DNA of 33,041 nucleotides from Acidobacteriota bacterium (GCA_018969405.1 JAGWYK010000023.1:1-33041), one strand, 5' to 3'; shown: positions 1 to 8,440, counted from the stretch's first letter. Program-made: numbers and translations. The notes: generated by a model not told the origin, from the letters alone.

Positions 1-1484
1 CGCCAACCGTGCAGGGTGCAGACCAGTGCATCGCCCTGGATCTCACCGAACACTGTGAGGTCGGCACCCCGATGGGGACAGGTGCGCTGCAGTTCGTAGT
101 CGCCGATCACGATGGTCTCCTCGGCGATGCCCCCGCGGTCGGGGTCGAGTCGGCGCCGTGCCTCGGCCTCGGTGCGCACCATGCGCTCCTCCGACAGGGA
201 CTTGAAGAAGTTGTAGACGTGTTCGTTGAACGGTCCCTCTCGCCAGGCCCGGAACCGGCAGGAGAGGAACAGCGCGTTGCTCCAGTCGTTGGCCCGCTGG
301 GCCACGACCGTCTCCACCAGCTCCCGTTGGATCTCGAAGCGGAAGCCGGGGTGCTCGCCCGCCCATGTCCGCACCTCGCGAGCAGGGAAATCGATGAGGA
401 TGTCGAGGTCGCCGAGACGGAGGAGGCAGGGAGCGCCGATGGCATCGCACACGGTGGGCGCCATCTGCATCAACGGCACCCACCAGTCGCGAAGGGTGAG
501 GACCAGATCGTCGGAGGCCGGCGCCCAGCCGGCCCGATGCTGCTCGATCCAGGGCAGCCAGTCCTGCTGGTACTCGAGCAGGTGGGCACGCTTGTCGCGG
601 AAGATCGCTTCGATCGCTGCTGGTTCCATGGGGTGGTCGACGGTGATGGATCCCGCATCGACGGTGATGCTGCTGCCCGGAACCACGAGGATGCCGTGAT
701 GGCCCTCGTCGGCGAGTCGTGCCAGGAATCGTGGCTGGTCGGTGAAGATCGACAGCTCATCGCCGTCGATCAGGTTGAATCCGAACAGGTCGGGATCGAG
801 GAAGCAGGGCGGGCCGGCGCTGGGCACCACCGCCGTGGCGTCGATGGCCTCGACGTAGCGCAGTGCCCGAGTGGTCTGGCTCTCGACCTTGGCGTCGATG
901 AGCATGCGCATCCGCTCGGCCGGCTCCGCGTAGACCATCGGGTACCAGATCGCCCCGCTGTACTGCAGCCAGTGCAGATCCACCGGTCCGTGCGCTCGAA
1001 GGGCGCCCAGATCGTTGGTGCGGCAGTCGTTCTGATCGACGATGCGACCACTGGGATCGCTGATGACGATCGCGGAGTCGCCCCCGGGTCCGTCGGTGAT
1101 GCTCACCTCGGTGTGGATGGCGATGGAGAGCCCGCCACCGAGGGAGAGCTCCTCGCAGTCGACGGTGGGGATGAATCGATGGAAGCCGAGATCGCGCAGG
1201 GTGCGCTCGAGTTCGCCGGTGGGATAGTCCGGCAGCAGGACGCGCACGTCATGGTCCATCTCGGTGGCGAGCCACTCGGCGTCGAGATGGTCGGCATGGA
1301 GATGGGAGATGTAGAGGTAGTCGGGGGAGGTGATCCGTCGGCGCAGGTCGGCATCGAGGCGATCGTTGCGGGGGAAGACGAACCACGAGCCGAGGAACTG
1401 GGGGAGGAACCACGGGTCGCACACGATCGAGCCGCCGGTGGTCTCCACCAGCATCCCCGCATGTCCCAACGACGTCACTCGCAC
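1..1484 (-). CDS. MBL-fold hydrolase with C-terminal Rieske [2Fe-2S] domain (3' end cut by window)
   Basis: Reading leftward from GTG 1484 the frame stays open for 494 codons and leaves the window, so the C-terminus is missing. Residues 1-270 resemble a metallo-beta-lactamase fold, with the metal motif HLHADH at 61-66. A Rieske domain lies near the end: CPHRG has C469 and H471, and CTLHG has C489 and H492, the CxH...CxxH ligand set of a [2Fe-2S] cluster. Actinobacteria, including mycobacteria, carry proteins of this MBL plus Rieske layout, related to the CMP-sialic acid hydroxylase and UlaG-like groups; their substrate is unknown to me. An oxidoreductase or hydroxylase role is inference. The start is set by a -10-like TAGCCT six bases upstream, which implies a leaderless mRNA. 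A second GTG two codons downstream (1478) is possible. No signal peptide is visible, so it is probably cytosolic. Confidence 0.85.
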   Translation of the reverse strand, partial: MRVTSLGHAGMLVETTGGSIVCDPWFLPQFLGSWFVFPRNDRLDADLRRRITSPDYLYISHLHADHLDAEWLATEMDHDVRVLLPDYPTGELERTLRDLGFHRFIPTVDCEELSLGGGLSIAIHTEVSITDGPGGDSAIVISDPSGRIVDQNDCRTNDLGALRAHGPVDLHWLQYSGAIWYPMVYAEPAERMRMLIDAKVESQTTRALRYVEAIDATAVVPSAGPPCFLDPDLFGFNLIDGDELSIFTDQPRFLARLADEGHHGILVVPGSSITVDAGSITVDHPMEPAAIEAIFRDKRAHLLEYQQDWLPWIEQHRAGWAPASDDLVLTLRDWWVPLMQMAPTVCDAIGAPCLLRLGDLDILIDFPAREVRTWAGEHPGFRFEIQRELVETVVAQRANDWSNALFLSCRFRAWREGPFNEHVYNFFKSLSEERMVRTEAEARRRLDPDRGGIAEETIVIGDYELQRTCPHRGADLTVFGEIQGDALVCTLHGW

Positions 1485-1490
1485 GGGCTG

Positions 1491-1496
1491 AGGCTA
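1491..1496 (-). promoter_or_regulatory. -10 element of the MBL-Rieske gene
   Basis: On the minus strand TAGCCT (TANNNT type) ends six bases before GTG 1484. At this spacing transcription would start at or next to the start codon. No clear -35 is seen; the palindrome at 1513-1527 covers the place where one would sit. Confidence 0.5.
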
Positions 1497-1512
1497 GCGA
1501 GCATGGACGGGC

Positions 1513-1527
1513 CGGGGATCATCCCCG
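1513..1527. promoter_or_regulatory. Perfect palindrome upstream of the MBL-Rieske gene
   Basis: The sequence CGGGGATCATCCCCG has two 7-base arms about one central base. It sits where the -35 of the leaderless promoter would lie, so it may be an operator. As RNA it could also form a 5-bp stem with a 5-base loop about 70 bases downstream of tRNA-Gly, so a tRNA terminator or processing signal is the alternative. No T-run follows it. Confidence 0.4.
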
Positions 1528-1597
1528 ATCCGCCAGGTCGCGTGCTTCGTCACTGCTCCCACCGGGACCGCTGCTGGCACGCGGTGCCATCGGTGGT

Positions 1598-1672
1598 TGG
1601 AGCGGGTGACGGGAGTCGAACCCGCGTATCCGACTTGGAAGGACGGCGCTCTAGCCATTGAGCTACACCCGC
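1598..1672 (-). tRNA. tRNA-Gly (anticodon TCC)
   Basis: The minus strand folds as a full cloverleaf. The acceptor stem is GCGGGTG/CACCCGC, the D arm GCTC/GAGC, the anticodon loop CTTCCAA with TCC at 1639-1637, and the T loop TTCGACT. The discriminator is T and CCA is encoded (1600-1598). The anticodon stem CCGTC/GTCGG carries one U-U mismatch (bases 1643 and 1633). It reads GGA and, by wobble, GGG codons. A TAACCT -10 candidate lies at 1713-1708 on the minus strand, giving a leader of about 30 bases. Confidence 0.96.
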
Positions 1673-1707
1673 AGATTGCCGGTCGTGCCGGAGCAGGACC
1701 GGGGGAG

Positions 1708-1713
1708 AGGTTA
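1708..1713 (-). promoter_or_regulatory. -10 candidate for tRNA-Gly
   Basis: On the minus strand TAACCT (TANNNT) lies 35 bases upstream of the mature tRNA 5' end, between the tRNA and the stop codon of the membrane protein gene. The leader would be removed by RNase P. No convincing -35 is visible. Confidence 0.35.
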
Positions 1714-1721
1714 GCGCGACG

Positions 1722-2993
1722 TCAACTGCCCAGAGCCTGGAGCGGATCGGGCGCGTCGCCCTCCTTGGTGTCCCAGGCGGTCTTGCCGGTGACACCGCCG
1801 AGCTCGGGACACTCACCGGCGAACACGCCCCAGGAGCATTCCCAACCCGGCACGACCCAGTCGTGCACCATCCAGATGTCCTCGAGGCCCATCTTGGCGC
1901 CACCGCGAGCCTTGCACTCGTCGACCGACAGTGCCTCGGCACCGACGACGACACCACCCTTGAGGCAGAGACCGCCGTTGAAGTTGTGCTGATGCCAGAC
2001 GTCGTTCGGTCCGGCGAAGCCATCCGGCGGTCCGTTCGGATGCCACACGAGGAACGACAGGCCGACGATCTTGGAATCGGGACTGGTGCCGTCGTAGAGC
2101 AGTTCGGAGGGTCGCGCGGGGTCGAACCGGGCGGCGAGTCGGGTGTTGGTGTAGTGCGCACCGATGCAGGGCACGTACACGGTGGACATCCGGTAGCCGG
2201 CGGCCTCGGCGTCGGCCACGGTCGGGTACTTGACGGCGACCTCGCGGGCCTGCTGCTGCTGGGCGATCAGGGTCTGGCGCTCCTCGGGGGTGAGGGGCTG
2301 CTGGGCGGTGGGCCCACGATGGCTGTGGCCCTCGGCGTCGGTGTTCTCCTGACCCGGCGACGCCGCCGGACCGGAGAGCTCGCAGGGGGTGGTGCCGGTG
2401 AGCACGCCGGCCGCCGCATGGGAGTGGCCTCCCTCGGCATGGGCGTCGACGTAGGTCGGGGTCAGCATGACGAACGCGGCCACGAGGGCCACGCCGCTGA
2501 GGGCGCCGGTGGTGAAGCGGGCGCCCATGGAGTCGCGCAGTTCGCGATCCATCAGTCTCGGGGCGAAGATGGCGACGACGGCGAGCACGATCACCAATCC
2601 CTCGAGGATGGTGGACACGGTGTCGGCGGTGCCGACGGCCTCGTTGCGCAGCGCCTGCGGGCCGAAGGGCAGTCCGACGGTGCGGGAGACGACCCAGGTG
2701 CCGATGATGCCGATGTTGAGCAGGGCGGCCAGCGCCCACAGCCAGCGACGGGGCCGGGTGACGACGAGGAAGGCGAAGCCCAGCTGTGCGGTGGCGATGA
2801 GGACGAAGAACCAACCGTGGGCCCAGTCGTCCTGGAGATGGTGGGGTGCGTAGCCGTAGTGGATGGCGGCCGAGGCCACCGACAGGGCGGCGGCGAACCA
2901 GCGCACGTAGTTGCCCACGGTCGGTCGGTCCGACGTGGGGGCCGGTGCGAACCCCTCGATCGGGGCGGCGGTGTCGTCAGTGCTGACGGTCAT
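1722..2993 (-). CDS. Five-helix membrane protein with His-rich linker and Cys/His-rich outer domain, function unknown
   Basis: I do not recognise this 423-residue protein. About five hydrophobic helices are visible near residues 31-49, 61-79, 84-103, 128-146 and 160-181. A linker holding the clusters HAEGGHSH (185-192) and EGHSHRG (221-227) follows. The C-terminal region of about 190 residues contains Cys at 276, 343, 360, 386 and 395, with C204 in the linker, plus HYTNT (280-284) and WHQHNFNGG (333-341). Histidines also sit in the first inter-helix loop (H51, H52, H59). An exported metal-binding domain, possibly with disulphides, is inference. ATG 2993 is preferred over ATG 3002 because AAGGA lies eight bases before it. 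A candidate TAGCCT -10 at 3090-3085, right behind tRNA-Pro, would give a leader of about 85 bases; alternatively it is read through from the tRNA. Confidence 0.85.
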   Translation of the reverse strand: MTVSTDDTAAPIEGFAPAPTSDRPTVGNYVRWFAAALSVASAAIHYGYAPHHLQDDWAHGWFFVLIATAQLGFAFLVVTRPRRWLWALAALLNIGIIGTWVVSRTVGLPFGPQALRNEAVGTADTVSTILEGLVIVLAVVAIFAPRLMDRELRDSMGARFTTGALSGVALVAAFVMLTPTYVDAHAEGGHSHAAAGVLTGTTPCELSGPAASPGQENTDAEGHSHRGPTAQQPLTPEERQTLIAQQQQAREVAVKYPTVADAEAAGYRMSTVYVPCIGAHYTNTRLAARFDPARPSELLYDGTSPDSKIVGLSFLVWHPNGPPDGFAGPNDVWHQHNFNGGLCLKGGVVVGAEALSVDECKARGGAKMGLEDIWMVHDWVVPGWECSWGVFAGECPELGGVTGKTAWDTKEGDAPDPLQALGS

Positions 2994-3098
2994 CGGGCAC
3001 ATCCTTCGCTTTCGTGTCTCACTGCTCGGTTCGCGGGGTCGGGCGGGGGACTGCGGGGAACGATCGGACTGAGGATCGGGTCAGAGGCTACCCGTCCG

Positions 3099-3175
3099 TG
3101 GTCGGGGAAGGGAGATTCGAACTCCCGGCCTCCTGCTCCCAAAGCAGGCGCGCTACCAAGCTGCGCCATTCCCCG
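3099..3175 (-). tRNA. tRNA-Pro (anticodon TGG)
   Basis: The minus strand forms a complete cloverleaf. The acceptor stem CGGGGAA/TTCCCCG is perfect, the D arm is GCGC/GCGC, and the anticodon stem CCTGC/GCAGG encloses the loop TTTGGGA with anticodon TGG. The T arm is GGGAG/CTCCC with loop TTCGAAT. The discriminator is A and CCA is encoded at 3101-3099. It decodes CCA and, by wobble, CCG. It is divergent from tig. Confidence 0.97.
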
Positions 3176-3183
3176 TCGCCACG

Positions 3184-3189
3184 ATGGTA
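3184..3189 (-). promoter_or_regulatory. -10 element of tRNA-Pro
   Basis: On the minus strand TACCAT (TANNNT) lies eight bases before the mature tRNA-Pro 5' end, so the transcript would begin almost at the mature end. Confidence 0.5.
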
Positions 3190-3196
3190 GTTGTCC

Positions 3197-3225
3197 CCGG
3201 TGCGCCCGGTGTCCTCGGGCACCGG
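3197..3225. promoter_or_regulatory. Dyad between tRNA-Pro and tig promoters
   Basis: CCGGT (3197-3201) pairs with ACCGG (3221-3225), and inside it GCCCG (3204-3208) pairs with CGGGC (3216-3220). This is a 10-bp dyad with a two-base bulge. It abuts the tig -10 at 3226, covering the -35 region, and is therefore a candidate operator. No known regulator motif is recognised. Confidence 0.35.
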
Positions 3226-3231
3226 TAGAGT
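3226..3231 (+). promoter_or_regulatory. -10 element of tig
   Basis: TAGAGT (TANNNT) ends nine bases before GTG 3241, so the mRNA would have at most a few leader bases. There is no Shine-Dalgarno sequence in the gap, which fits leaderless initiation. Confidence 0.5.
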
Positions 3232-3240
3232 GCCCACCCT

Positions 3241-4614
3241 GTGAAGACAACGGTCGAGCCCCACGAGGGCAACAAGGTCAAGCTGTCCGTCGAGATCGAC
3301 GAGCAGGAGTTCGAGAAGGCGGTCGACGCCGCCTTCCGCAAGATCGCCCGCGAGGTGCGCATGCCCGGCTTCCGGCCGGGCAAGGCGCCACGGCGTCTGC
3401 TCGAGAGCCGTCTCGGGACGGGTGCCGGTCGCAGTCAGGCCCTCAACGATGCCCTGCCGGAGTACTACGCCGATGCCGTGCGCCACAACGAGGTCGACGT
3501 GATCGCCCCGCCCGAGATCAACATCACCTCGGGCGAGGAGTCGGGCCCGGTCGTGTTCGAGGCCGTGGTCGAGGTGCGCCCGATCATCACCGTCTCCGGC
3601 TACGCCGACATCACCGTCACCGTCCCCTCACCCACCGTCGCCGACGACGAGATCGACGCCCAGTTCGAGCGGGTCCGGGCCCAGTACGCCGATCTCGAGG
3701 TCGTGGCCCGAAGCGCCGCCGAGGGGGATTTCGTCACCGTCGACATCGAGGGCAGCCAGGACGGCGAGGTCCTCGAGGGTCTCGTGGCCAGTGCCTATCT
3801 CTACGAGGTCGGTTCCGGGGCCATCGTGCCCGAGCTCGACGAGCAGCTGATCGGCGCTGCCGCCGGCGACACCCGCTCGTTCGACGCGGTGCATCCCAAC
3901 GCCGAGGAGGGCGACGCCCCGCTGCACTTCGAGGTCACGGTCACCGAGGTCAAGGCCCGGGTGCTCCCCGACCTCGACGACGCCCTCGCCGCCGAAGCCT
4001 CGGAGTTCGACTCGCTCGCCGAGTGGCGGGCGGACCTCATCGCCCGGATGACCCGGGTGAAGCGGGCCCAGACGCAGATGGCCGTGCGCGAGAAGATCGG
4101 CGAGGCCCTCGCCGAACTCGTCACCGAGGACATCCCCGAGCAACTGGTGGCCGCCGAGATGCAGGAGCGTCTCCAGGACATGGCCATGCGCCTCGAGGCT
4201 CAGGGCCTCTCCCTCGATCAGTGGCTGCAGTTCTCCGGAACCGAGCCTGATCAGTTCATCGCCGATCTCCGCCAGATGGCCGAGCGCTCGGCTCGTGTCG
4301 ATCTGGCCCTGCGCGCCATCGCCACCGCCGAGGCGATCGCTGCGGCGGAGGAGGACCTCGAGCTGGAGTTCGAGGCCGTCGCCGAGCGGGTGGACCAGGA
4401 CGCCGAGGTCGTCCGCGACCAGCTCACCGAGGCCGGGCATCTTCCGGCGCTGCGCGTCGACATCGCCAAGCGCAAGGCGCTCGACTGGCTCACCGAGACC
4501 GTCGCCATCGTCGACGAGTCCGGCACCTCGATCGCCTTCGCCGATCTCGCCATCGTCGAGGACGACGAGGATCAGACCGAAGCATCCACCCCCACCGAGG
4601 AGGACTCCCCCTGA
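3241..4614 (+). CDS. tig: Trigger factor, ribosome-bound chaperone
   Basis: This 457-residue protein matches trigger factor along its length. The N-terminal ribosome-binding domain contains the GFRPGK signature at 43-48, which docks at protein L23 by the exit tunnel. A central FKBP-like peptidyl-prolyl isomerase domain lies around 150-245, and a long helical C-terminal chaperone domain with an acidic tail ([10 protein letters not shown]) follows. It catches nascent chains and aids early folding. The GTG start follows a TAGAGT -10 closely. The stop overlaps the clpP start by one base (TGATG), so tig and clpP are coupled, as is common where the folding chaperone is followed by the Clp protease. 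Confidence 0.97.
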   Translation: MKTTVEPHEGNKVKLSVEIDEQEFEKAVDAAFRKIAREVRMPGFRPGKAPRRLLESRLGTGAGRSQALNDALPEYYADAVRHNEVDVIAPPEINITSGEESGPVVFEAVVEVRPIITVSGYADITVTVPSPTVADDEIDAQFERVRAQYADLEVVARSAAEGDFVTVDIEGSQDGEVLEGLVASAYLYEVGSGAIVPELDEQLIGAAAGDTRSFDAVHPNAEEGDAPLHFEVTVTEVKARVLPDLDDALAAEASEFDSLAEWRADLIARMTRVKRAQTQMAVREKIGEALAELVTEDIPEQLVAAEMQERLQDMAMRLEAQGLSLDQWLQFSGTEPDQFIADLRQMAERSARVDLALRAIATAEAIAAAEEDLELEFEAVAERVDQDAEVVRDQLTEAGHLPALRVDIAKRKALDWLTETVAIVDESGTSIAFADLAIVEDDEDQTEASTPTEEDSP

Positions 4615-5279
4615 TGACTGCCCCCGACGGTCTCGCCGGTCTCCGGATCAGCAACTACATCCCGAATCCGGCGGTCCTCTACGAGACCAGCCGGGGCCAG
4701 ACCATCCAGGCCGACCTCTACTCGCGGTTGCTGAAGGAGAACATCATCTTCCTCGGCACGCCGATCGATGACACGGTCGCCAACCTCATCTGCGCCCAGC
4801 TGCTGCATCTCGAGTCGGAGAACCCCGACAAGGACATCAACATCTACATCAACTCGCCGGGTGGTGACATCACCGCGCTGTTCGCGATCTACGACACCAT
4901 GCAGTTCGTCAAGCCCGACATCATGACGATCTGCTTCGGACAGGCTGCCTCGGCCGCCGCGGTGCTGCTGGCCGCCGGCACCCCGGGCAAGCGACTGGCG
5001 CTACCCCATGCACGGGTGCTCATCCATCAGCCCTATGCGGGGGCCCAGGGTCAGGCCACCGACATCGAACTGGCCGCCAAGGAGATCCTCCGGATGCGGA
5101 GCCTGCTCGAGGAGCTCCTGGCCGCCCATACGGGTCAGACCCAGGAGAAGATCCACCGCGACACCGATCGTGACTTTGTAATGTCTGCGGAGGAGGCCCG
5201 GGAGTACGGGATCATCGACGAGGTGATCTCCGCCCGGCAGTTGGCCGACACCAGCGGCCCCATCACCGCCGTGAGCTGA
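4614..5279 (+). CDS. clpP: ATP-dependent Clp protease proteolytic subunit
   Basis: This 221-residue serine protease subunit of family S14 forms the barrel that degrades proteins fed by ClpX or ClpC. The catalytic triad is visible: S113 in GQAAS, H138 in IHQP and D187 at the end of DTDRD. SPGGDI (81-86) is the oxyanion-region motif. About 20 residues precede the family core, so a short propeptide is possible. The ATG overlaps the tig stop by one base. Many actinobacteria have two adjacent clpP genes before clpX; only one is present here, so a partner ClpP, if any, is elsewhere. Confidence 0.97.
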   Translation: MTAPDGLAGLRISNYIPNPAVLYETSRGQTIQADLYSRLLKENIIFLGTPIDDTVANLICAQLLHLESENPDKDINIYINSPGGDITALFAIYDTMQFVKPDIMTICFGQAASAAAVLLAAGTPGKRLALPHARVLIHQPYAGAQGQATDIELAAKEILRMRSLLEELLAAHTGQTQEKIHRDTDRDFVMSAEEAREYGIIDEVISARQLADTSGPITAVS

Positions 5280-5319
5280 TCGCTCACACCCCTCACACCC
5301 GTCGACATCGGAGCACAGC

Positions 5320-6591
5320 GTGGCGAAGTTCGGAGATGGTGGCGAGCTGCTGAAGTGCTCCTTCTGCGGCAAGACGCAGAAGCAGGTCAAGAAGCTCATC
5401 GCCGGTCCGGGTGTCTACATCTGCGACGAGTGCATCGACCTCTGCAACGAGATCATCGAGGAGGAGCTCTCCGAGAGCACCGACCTCGAGTTCGGCGAGC
5501 TTCCCAAACCGCGTGAGATCTTCGAGTTCCTCAACGACTACATCGTGGGGCAGGAGCAGGCCAAGCGCATCCTGTCAGTGGCGGTCTACAACCACTACCG
5601 ACGTGTGCAGTTCGGCGCCACCGCCCACACCGATGTCGAGCTGGCCAAGTCCAACATCCTGCTGATCGGACCCACCGGCTGCGGGAAGACGCTGCTGGCC
5701 CAGACGCTCGCCCGCATGCTCAACGTCCCGTTCGCCATCGCCGATGCCACGGCCCTCACCGAGGCTGGCTACGTGGGTGAGGATGTGGAGAACATCCTGC
5801 TCAAGCTCATCCAGGCCGCCGACTACGACGTCAAGAAGGCCGAGACCGGCATCATCTACATCGACGAGATCGACAAGATCGCCCGCAAGGCGGAGAACCC
5901 CTCGATCACCCGCGATGTGTCCGGCGAAGGTGTGCAGCAGGCTCTGCTGAAGATCCTCGAGGGCACCACGGCCTCGGTGCCGCCGCAGGGGGGACGCAAG
6001 CATCCCCATCAGGAGTTCATCCAGATCGACACCACCAACATCCTGTTCATCTGCGGTGGCGCCTTCGCCGGCATCGACAAGCTCATCGAGAGCCGGATCG
6101 GCAGGAAGGGCATCGGCTTCTCGGCCGAGCTGCGCACCGAGACCAAGGACCTCGGCAAGCTCTACACCAGCGTGCTTCCGGAGGACCTGCTCAAGTTCGG
6201 CCTGATCCCCGAGTTCATCGGTCGTCTGCCGGTGATCGGGGCGGTCGCCAACCTCGACCGTGACGCGCTGGTCGAGATCCTCGTCGAACCGCGCAACGCG
6301 CTGGTGAAGCAGTACAAGAAGGTGTTCGAGTTCGAGAACGTCGAGCTCGAGTTCACCGAGGATGCGCTGCTGGCGGTCGCCGACCAGGCCCTGCTGCGCG
6401 GCACCGGTGCCCGCGGTCTGCGAGCCATCCTCGAGGAGGTCCTCCTCGGAGTGATGTACGACCTCCCCTCCCGTGAGGACATCGGCAAGGTCATCGTGGA
6501 CGCCGCCGTGGTGCTCGAGCGGGTCAACCCGACCCTCGTGCCCCGGGTCATCGAACCCAAGGCCACCAAGCCCCGACGCGCCGCGTCGTGA
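5320..6591 (+). CDS. clpX: ClpX, AAA+ unfoldase of the ClpXP protease
   Basis: This 423-residue protein has full ClpX architecture. A C4 zinc-binding domain (C13, C16, C35, C38) for substrates and adaptors comes first. Walker A GPTGCGKT (117-124) and Walker B with IDEID (181-185) follow, then the RKGIGF stretch (262-267) carrying the IGF loop that docks on ClpP, and the small AAA+ domain. It unfolds tagged proteins and threads them into ClpP. GTG 5320 is supported by GGAG at 5310-5313, six bases upstream. It lies 40 bases after clpP and is probably co-transcribed with tig-clpP. Confidence 0.97.
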   Translation: MAKFGDGGELLKCSFCGKTQKQVKKLIAGPGVYICDECIDLCNEIIEEELSESTDLEFGELPKPREIFEFLNDYIVGQEQAKRILSVAVYNHYRRVQFGATAHTDVELAKSNILLIGPTGCGKTLLAQTLARMLNVPFAIADATALTEAGYVGEDVENILLKLIQAADYDVKKAETGIIYIDEIDKIARKAENPSITRDVSGEGVQQALLKILEGTTASVPPQGGRKHPHQEFIQIDTTNILFICGGAFAGIDKLIESRIGRKGIGFSAELRTETKDLGKLYTSVLPEDLLKFGLIPEFIGRLPVIGAVANLDRDALVEILVEPRNALVKQYKKVFEFENVELEFTEDALLAVADQALLRGTGARGLRAILEEVLLGVMYDLPSREDIGKVIVDAAVVLERVNPTLVPRVIEPKATKPRRAAS

Positions 6592-6620
6592 TCCCGCACC
6601 CGGGCGGGACGTTCTGAGCG

Positions 6621-7916
6621 GTGGACCACACCGAGGCCCTGCGCTTCCTCGACCGTCACATCAATCTCGAAGCCACCGCCGGCGCCATCCGGGGGCTCTC
6701 CCTCGATCAGATGTCGTCGTTGGTGTCGGTGCTCGGCGATCCGCAGAACTCCTTCCGGGTCATCCACATCACCGGCACCAACGGCAAGGGGTCGACCGCC
6801 CGGATGATCACCTCGTTGCTGGTCGAGTCCGGGTTGTCGGTCGGTTCCTACTCCAGCCCGCATCTGCAGCGCATCAACGAACGCATCGCCTGGAACGGTG
6901 AGCCGATCGGCGACGACGAGTTCGCTCGGGTCATCACCGAACTGGCCCGTCTCGCGCCCCTGTCGGGAACCGAGCCCAGCTACTTCGAGCTGCTCACCGC
7001 CGGAGCCCTGCTCTGGTTCGCCGAGAACGCCGTCGATGTGGCGGTGGTCGAGGTGGGACTGCTGGGACGGTACGACGCCACCAATGTGTGCGAGGCCGAT
7101 GTGGCCGTGGTCACCAATGTCGGGAAGGACCACACCGACGGGGTGGGGGACTGGCGTCAGGCCATCGCCTCGGAGAAGGCCGGCATCATCAAACCCCAGT
7201 CGTTCGCCGTGATCGGGGAGACCGACCCGACGCTCGTGCCGGTCTTCGCCGCCGAGGGGGCCCGGGCCATGTGGACCCGAGGCATCGACTTCGACCTCAT
7301 CGCCGATCAGACCGCGGTGGGCGGGCACCTTATCGATGTCCGCACCCCGCACGGCCGACATGAGGACATCTTCCTCCCTCTGCACGGTCGTCACCAGGCG
7401 CTCAACGCCTCCTGTGCGGTGGCGGCGGTGGAGGCGTTCTTCGATCGACCTCTCGACGCCGACCTGGTGCGGGATGCGTTCGGCTCGGTCGTCTCGCCCG
7501 GTCGGTTCGAGGTCGTGGCCCATGCACCACTCGTCATCATCGACGGCGCCCACAATCCGCAGGGAGCGGCGGCAGCTTCGCGGACCCTCGAGGACGAGTT
7601 CGACATCCTCGGCCGCCGCATCCTCGTGGTGGGCATGCTCGGCGGTCGCGATGTCGCCGAGATGCTCGACCAGCTCGATGCCCGGCGCGCCGATCTCGTG
7701 ATCGCATGCACGCCCGACAGCCCACGCGCCGTCCCCGCCAGCGACGTCGCTGCCGTGGCCAGGGCCATGGGCGTCCTCACCGAGACCATCGACGATGTCG
7801 GCACCGCGGTGGCCCGGGCCATCGCCGTCTCCACCGATGTCGACGCCGTGCTGATCGCCGGTTCCCTCTATGTCGCCGGGGCGGCCCGCACCGCCATCGA
7901 ATCGCTCCGGTCCTGA
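6621..7916 (+). CDS. folC: Folylpolyglutamate / dihydrofolate synthase
   Basis: This 431-residue member of the Mur ligase family adds glutamate to folates, and in many bacteria to dihydropteroate. The ATP P-loop GTNGKGS is at 52-58. The FolC motif [12 protein letters not shown] follows near 75-86, and the central Mur domain contains [11 protein letters not shown]. The C-terminal ligase domain has [10 protein letters not shown]. The GTG start lies 29 bases after clpX with no strong Shine-Dalgarno sequence and no near -10, so it probably depends on transcription through clpX. Whether it has both synthase activities cannot be read from sequence alone. Confidence 0.93.
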   Translation: MDHTEALRFLDRHINLEATAGAIRGLSLDQMSSLVSVLGDPQNSFRVIHITGTNGKGSTARMITSLLVESGLSVGSYSSPHLQRINERIAWNGEPIGDDEFARVITELARLAPLSGTEPSYFELLTAGALLWFAENAVDVAVVEVGLLGRYDATNVCEADVAVVTNVGKDHTDGVGDWRQAIASEKAGIIKPQSFAVIGETDPTLVPVFAAEGARAMWTRGIDFDLIADQTAVGGHLIDVRTPHGRHEDIFLPLHGRHQALNASCAVAAVEAFFDRPLDADLVRDAFGSVVSPGRFEVVAHAPLVIIDGAHNPQGAAAASRTLEDEFDILGRRILVVGMLGGRDVAEMLDQLDARRADLVIACTPDSPRAVPASDVAAVARAMGVLTETIDDVGTAVARAIAVSTDVDAVLIAGSLYVAGAARTAIESLRS

Positions 7917-7925
7917 GCCGTGGTC

Positions 7926-7931
7926 TAGCGT
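7926..7931 (+). promoter_or_regulatory. -10 element of ndk
   Basis: TAGCGT (TANNNT) ends seven bases before ATG 7939, just after the folC stop. It argues for a separate leaderless ndk transcript and rules against the longer upstream frame. Confidence 0.5.
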
Positions 7932-7938
7932 CCTACCC

Positions 7939-8340
7939 ATGGATCGCACCCTTGTCATCTGCAAGCCGGACGCCGTCGAGCGAGGTCTCGTCGGCGAGAT
8001 CATCTCCCGCTTCGAGCGCCGCAACCTGCGCATCGTCGCCGCCGAACTCCGCACCATCAGCGCGGAGACCGCCGGGGTCCACTACGCCGAGCACGCCGAG
8101 AAGCCGTTCTTCGGCGAACTGGTCGACTTCATCACCCGGGGTCCGGCCATGGTCATGATCGTCGAGGGCCCTGAGGACACCTGGAAGGTGGTCCGCACCA
8201 TGATGGGTTCGACCAACCCCCGCGATGCCGCTCCCGGCACCATCCGGGGCGATCTGGGCATCCTGTTCACCGAGAACCTCATCCACGGCTCCGACAGCCA
8301 GGAGTCGGCCGACCGCGAGATCGGCATCTTCTTCGGCTGA
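7939..8340 (+). CDS. ndk: Nucleoside diphosphate kinase
   Basis: This 133-residue enzyme moves the gamma phosphate of ATP to nucleoside diphosphates through a phosphohistidine. The active-site H116 lies in NLIHGSDS (113-120). The N-terminus [16 protein letters not shown] is canonical, and the length is a little under the usual 135-150. The frame is open further upstream to GTG 7870, but that extension overlaps folC and has no family similarity; the TAGCGT seven bases before ATG 7939 settles the start. The residue pattern including RGD near 103-105 is as expected for the family. Confidence 0.97.
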   Translation: MDRTLVICKPDAVERGLVGEIISRFERRNLRIVAAELRTISAETAGVHYAEHAEKPFFGELVDFITRGPAMVMIVEGPEDTWKVVRTMMGSTNPRDAAPGTIRGDLGILFTENLIHGSDSQESADREIGIFFG

Positions 8341-8348
8341 GAGCCGTT

Positions 8349-8376
8349 TTGCGTTTCTGTTACGAAACGCTAGCGT
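8349..8376 (+). promoter_or_regulatory. mreB promoter with overlapping inverted repeat
   Basis: A -35-like TTGCGT (8349-8354) and a -10 TAGCGT (8371-8376) are 16 bases apart. Between them lies a perfect inverted repeat, GCGTTTC (8351-8357) and GAAACGC (8364-8370), with a six-base spacer, which directly abuts the -10. A protein bound there would block or position RNA polymerase. The size and position resemble a TetR- or MarR-type operator, but that is inference. Confidence 0.55.
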
Positions 8377-8423
8377 CGTCCCTCCGGCAACGGGCCCGAC
8401 CGGGTCCGCTCGTCCCCGCCGAT

Positions 8424-8440
8424 CCCGTGGTGTCCACGGG
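8424..8440 (+). promoter_or_regulatory. Hairpin in the mreB 5' leader
   Basis: CCCGTGG and CCACGGG form a perfect 7-bp stem with a TGT loop inside the predicted leader of about 85 bases. It lies 13 bases upstream of the Shine-Dalgarno sequence GAGGGAGG (8452-8459) and could affect mRNA stability or translation. There is no T-run, so it is not a standard attenuator. Confidence 0.4.

Noticed and set aside
9-1661. A 550-codon plus-strand open frame
   Set aside because: Its product has shadow composition (Val, Gly, Asp, Glu, His-rich) with no known motif. The minus-strand frame beneath it encodes clear MBL and Rieske motifs, and the open frame also runs across tRNA-Gly.
1863-4250. A 795-codon plus-strand open frame
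   Set aside because: It crosses the membrane protein gene, tRNA-Pro and tig, and its product is low-complexity. High GC leaves long stop-free frames opposite real genes.
6162-8057. A 631-codon minus-strand open frame opposite clpX, folC and ndk
   Set aside because: All three plus-strand genes have full catalytic motifs; the reverse product is His/Asp/Gly-rich without any domain.
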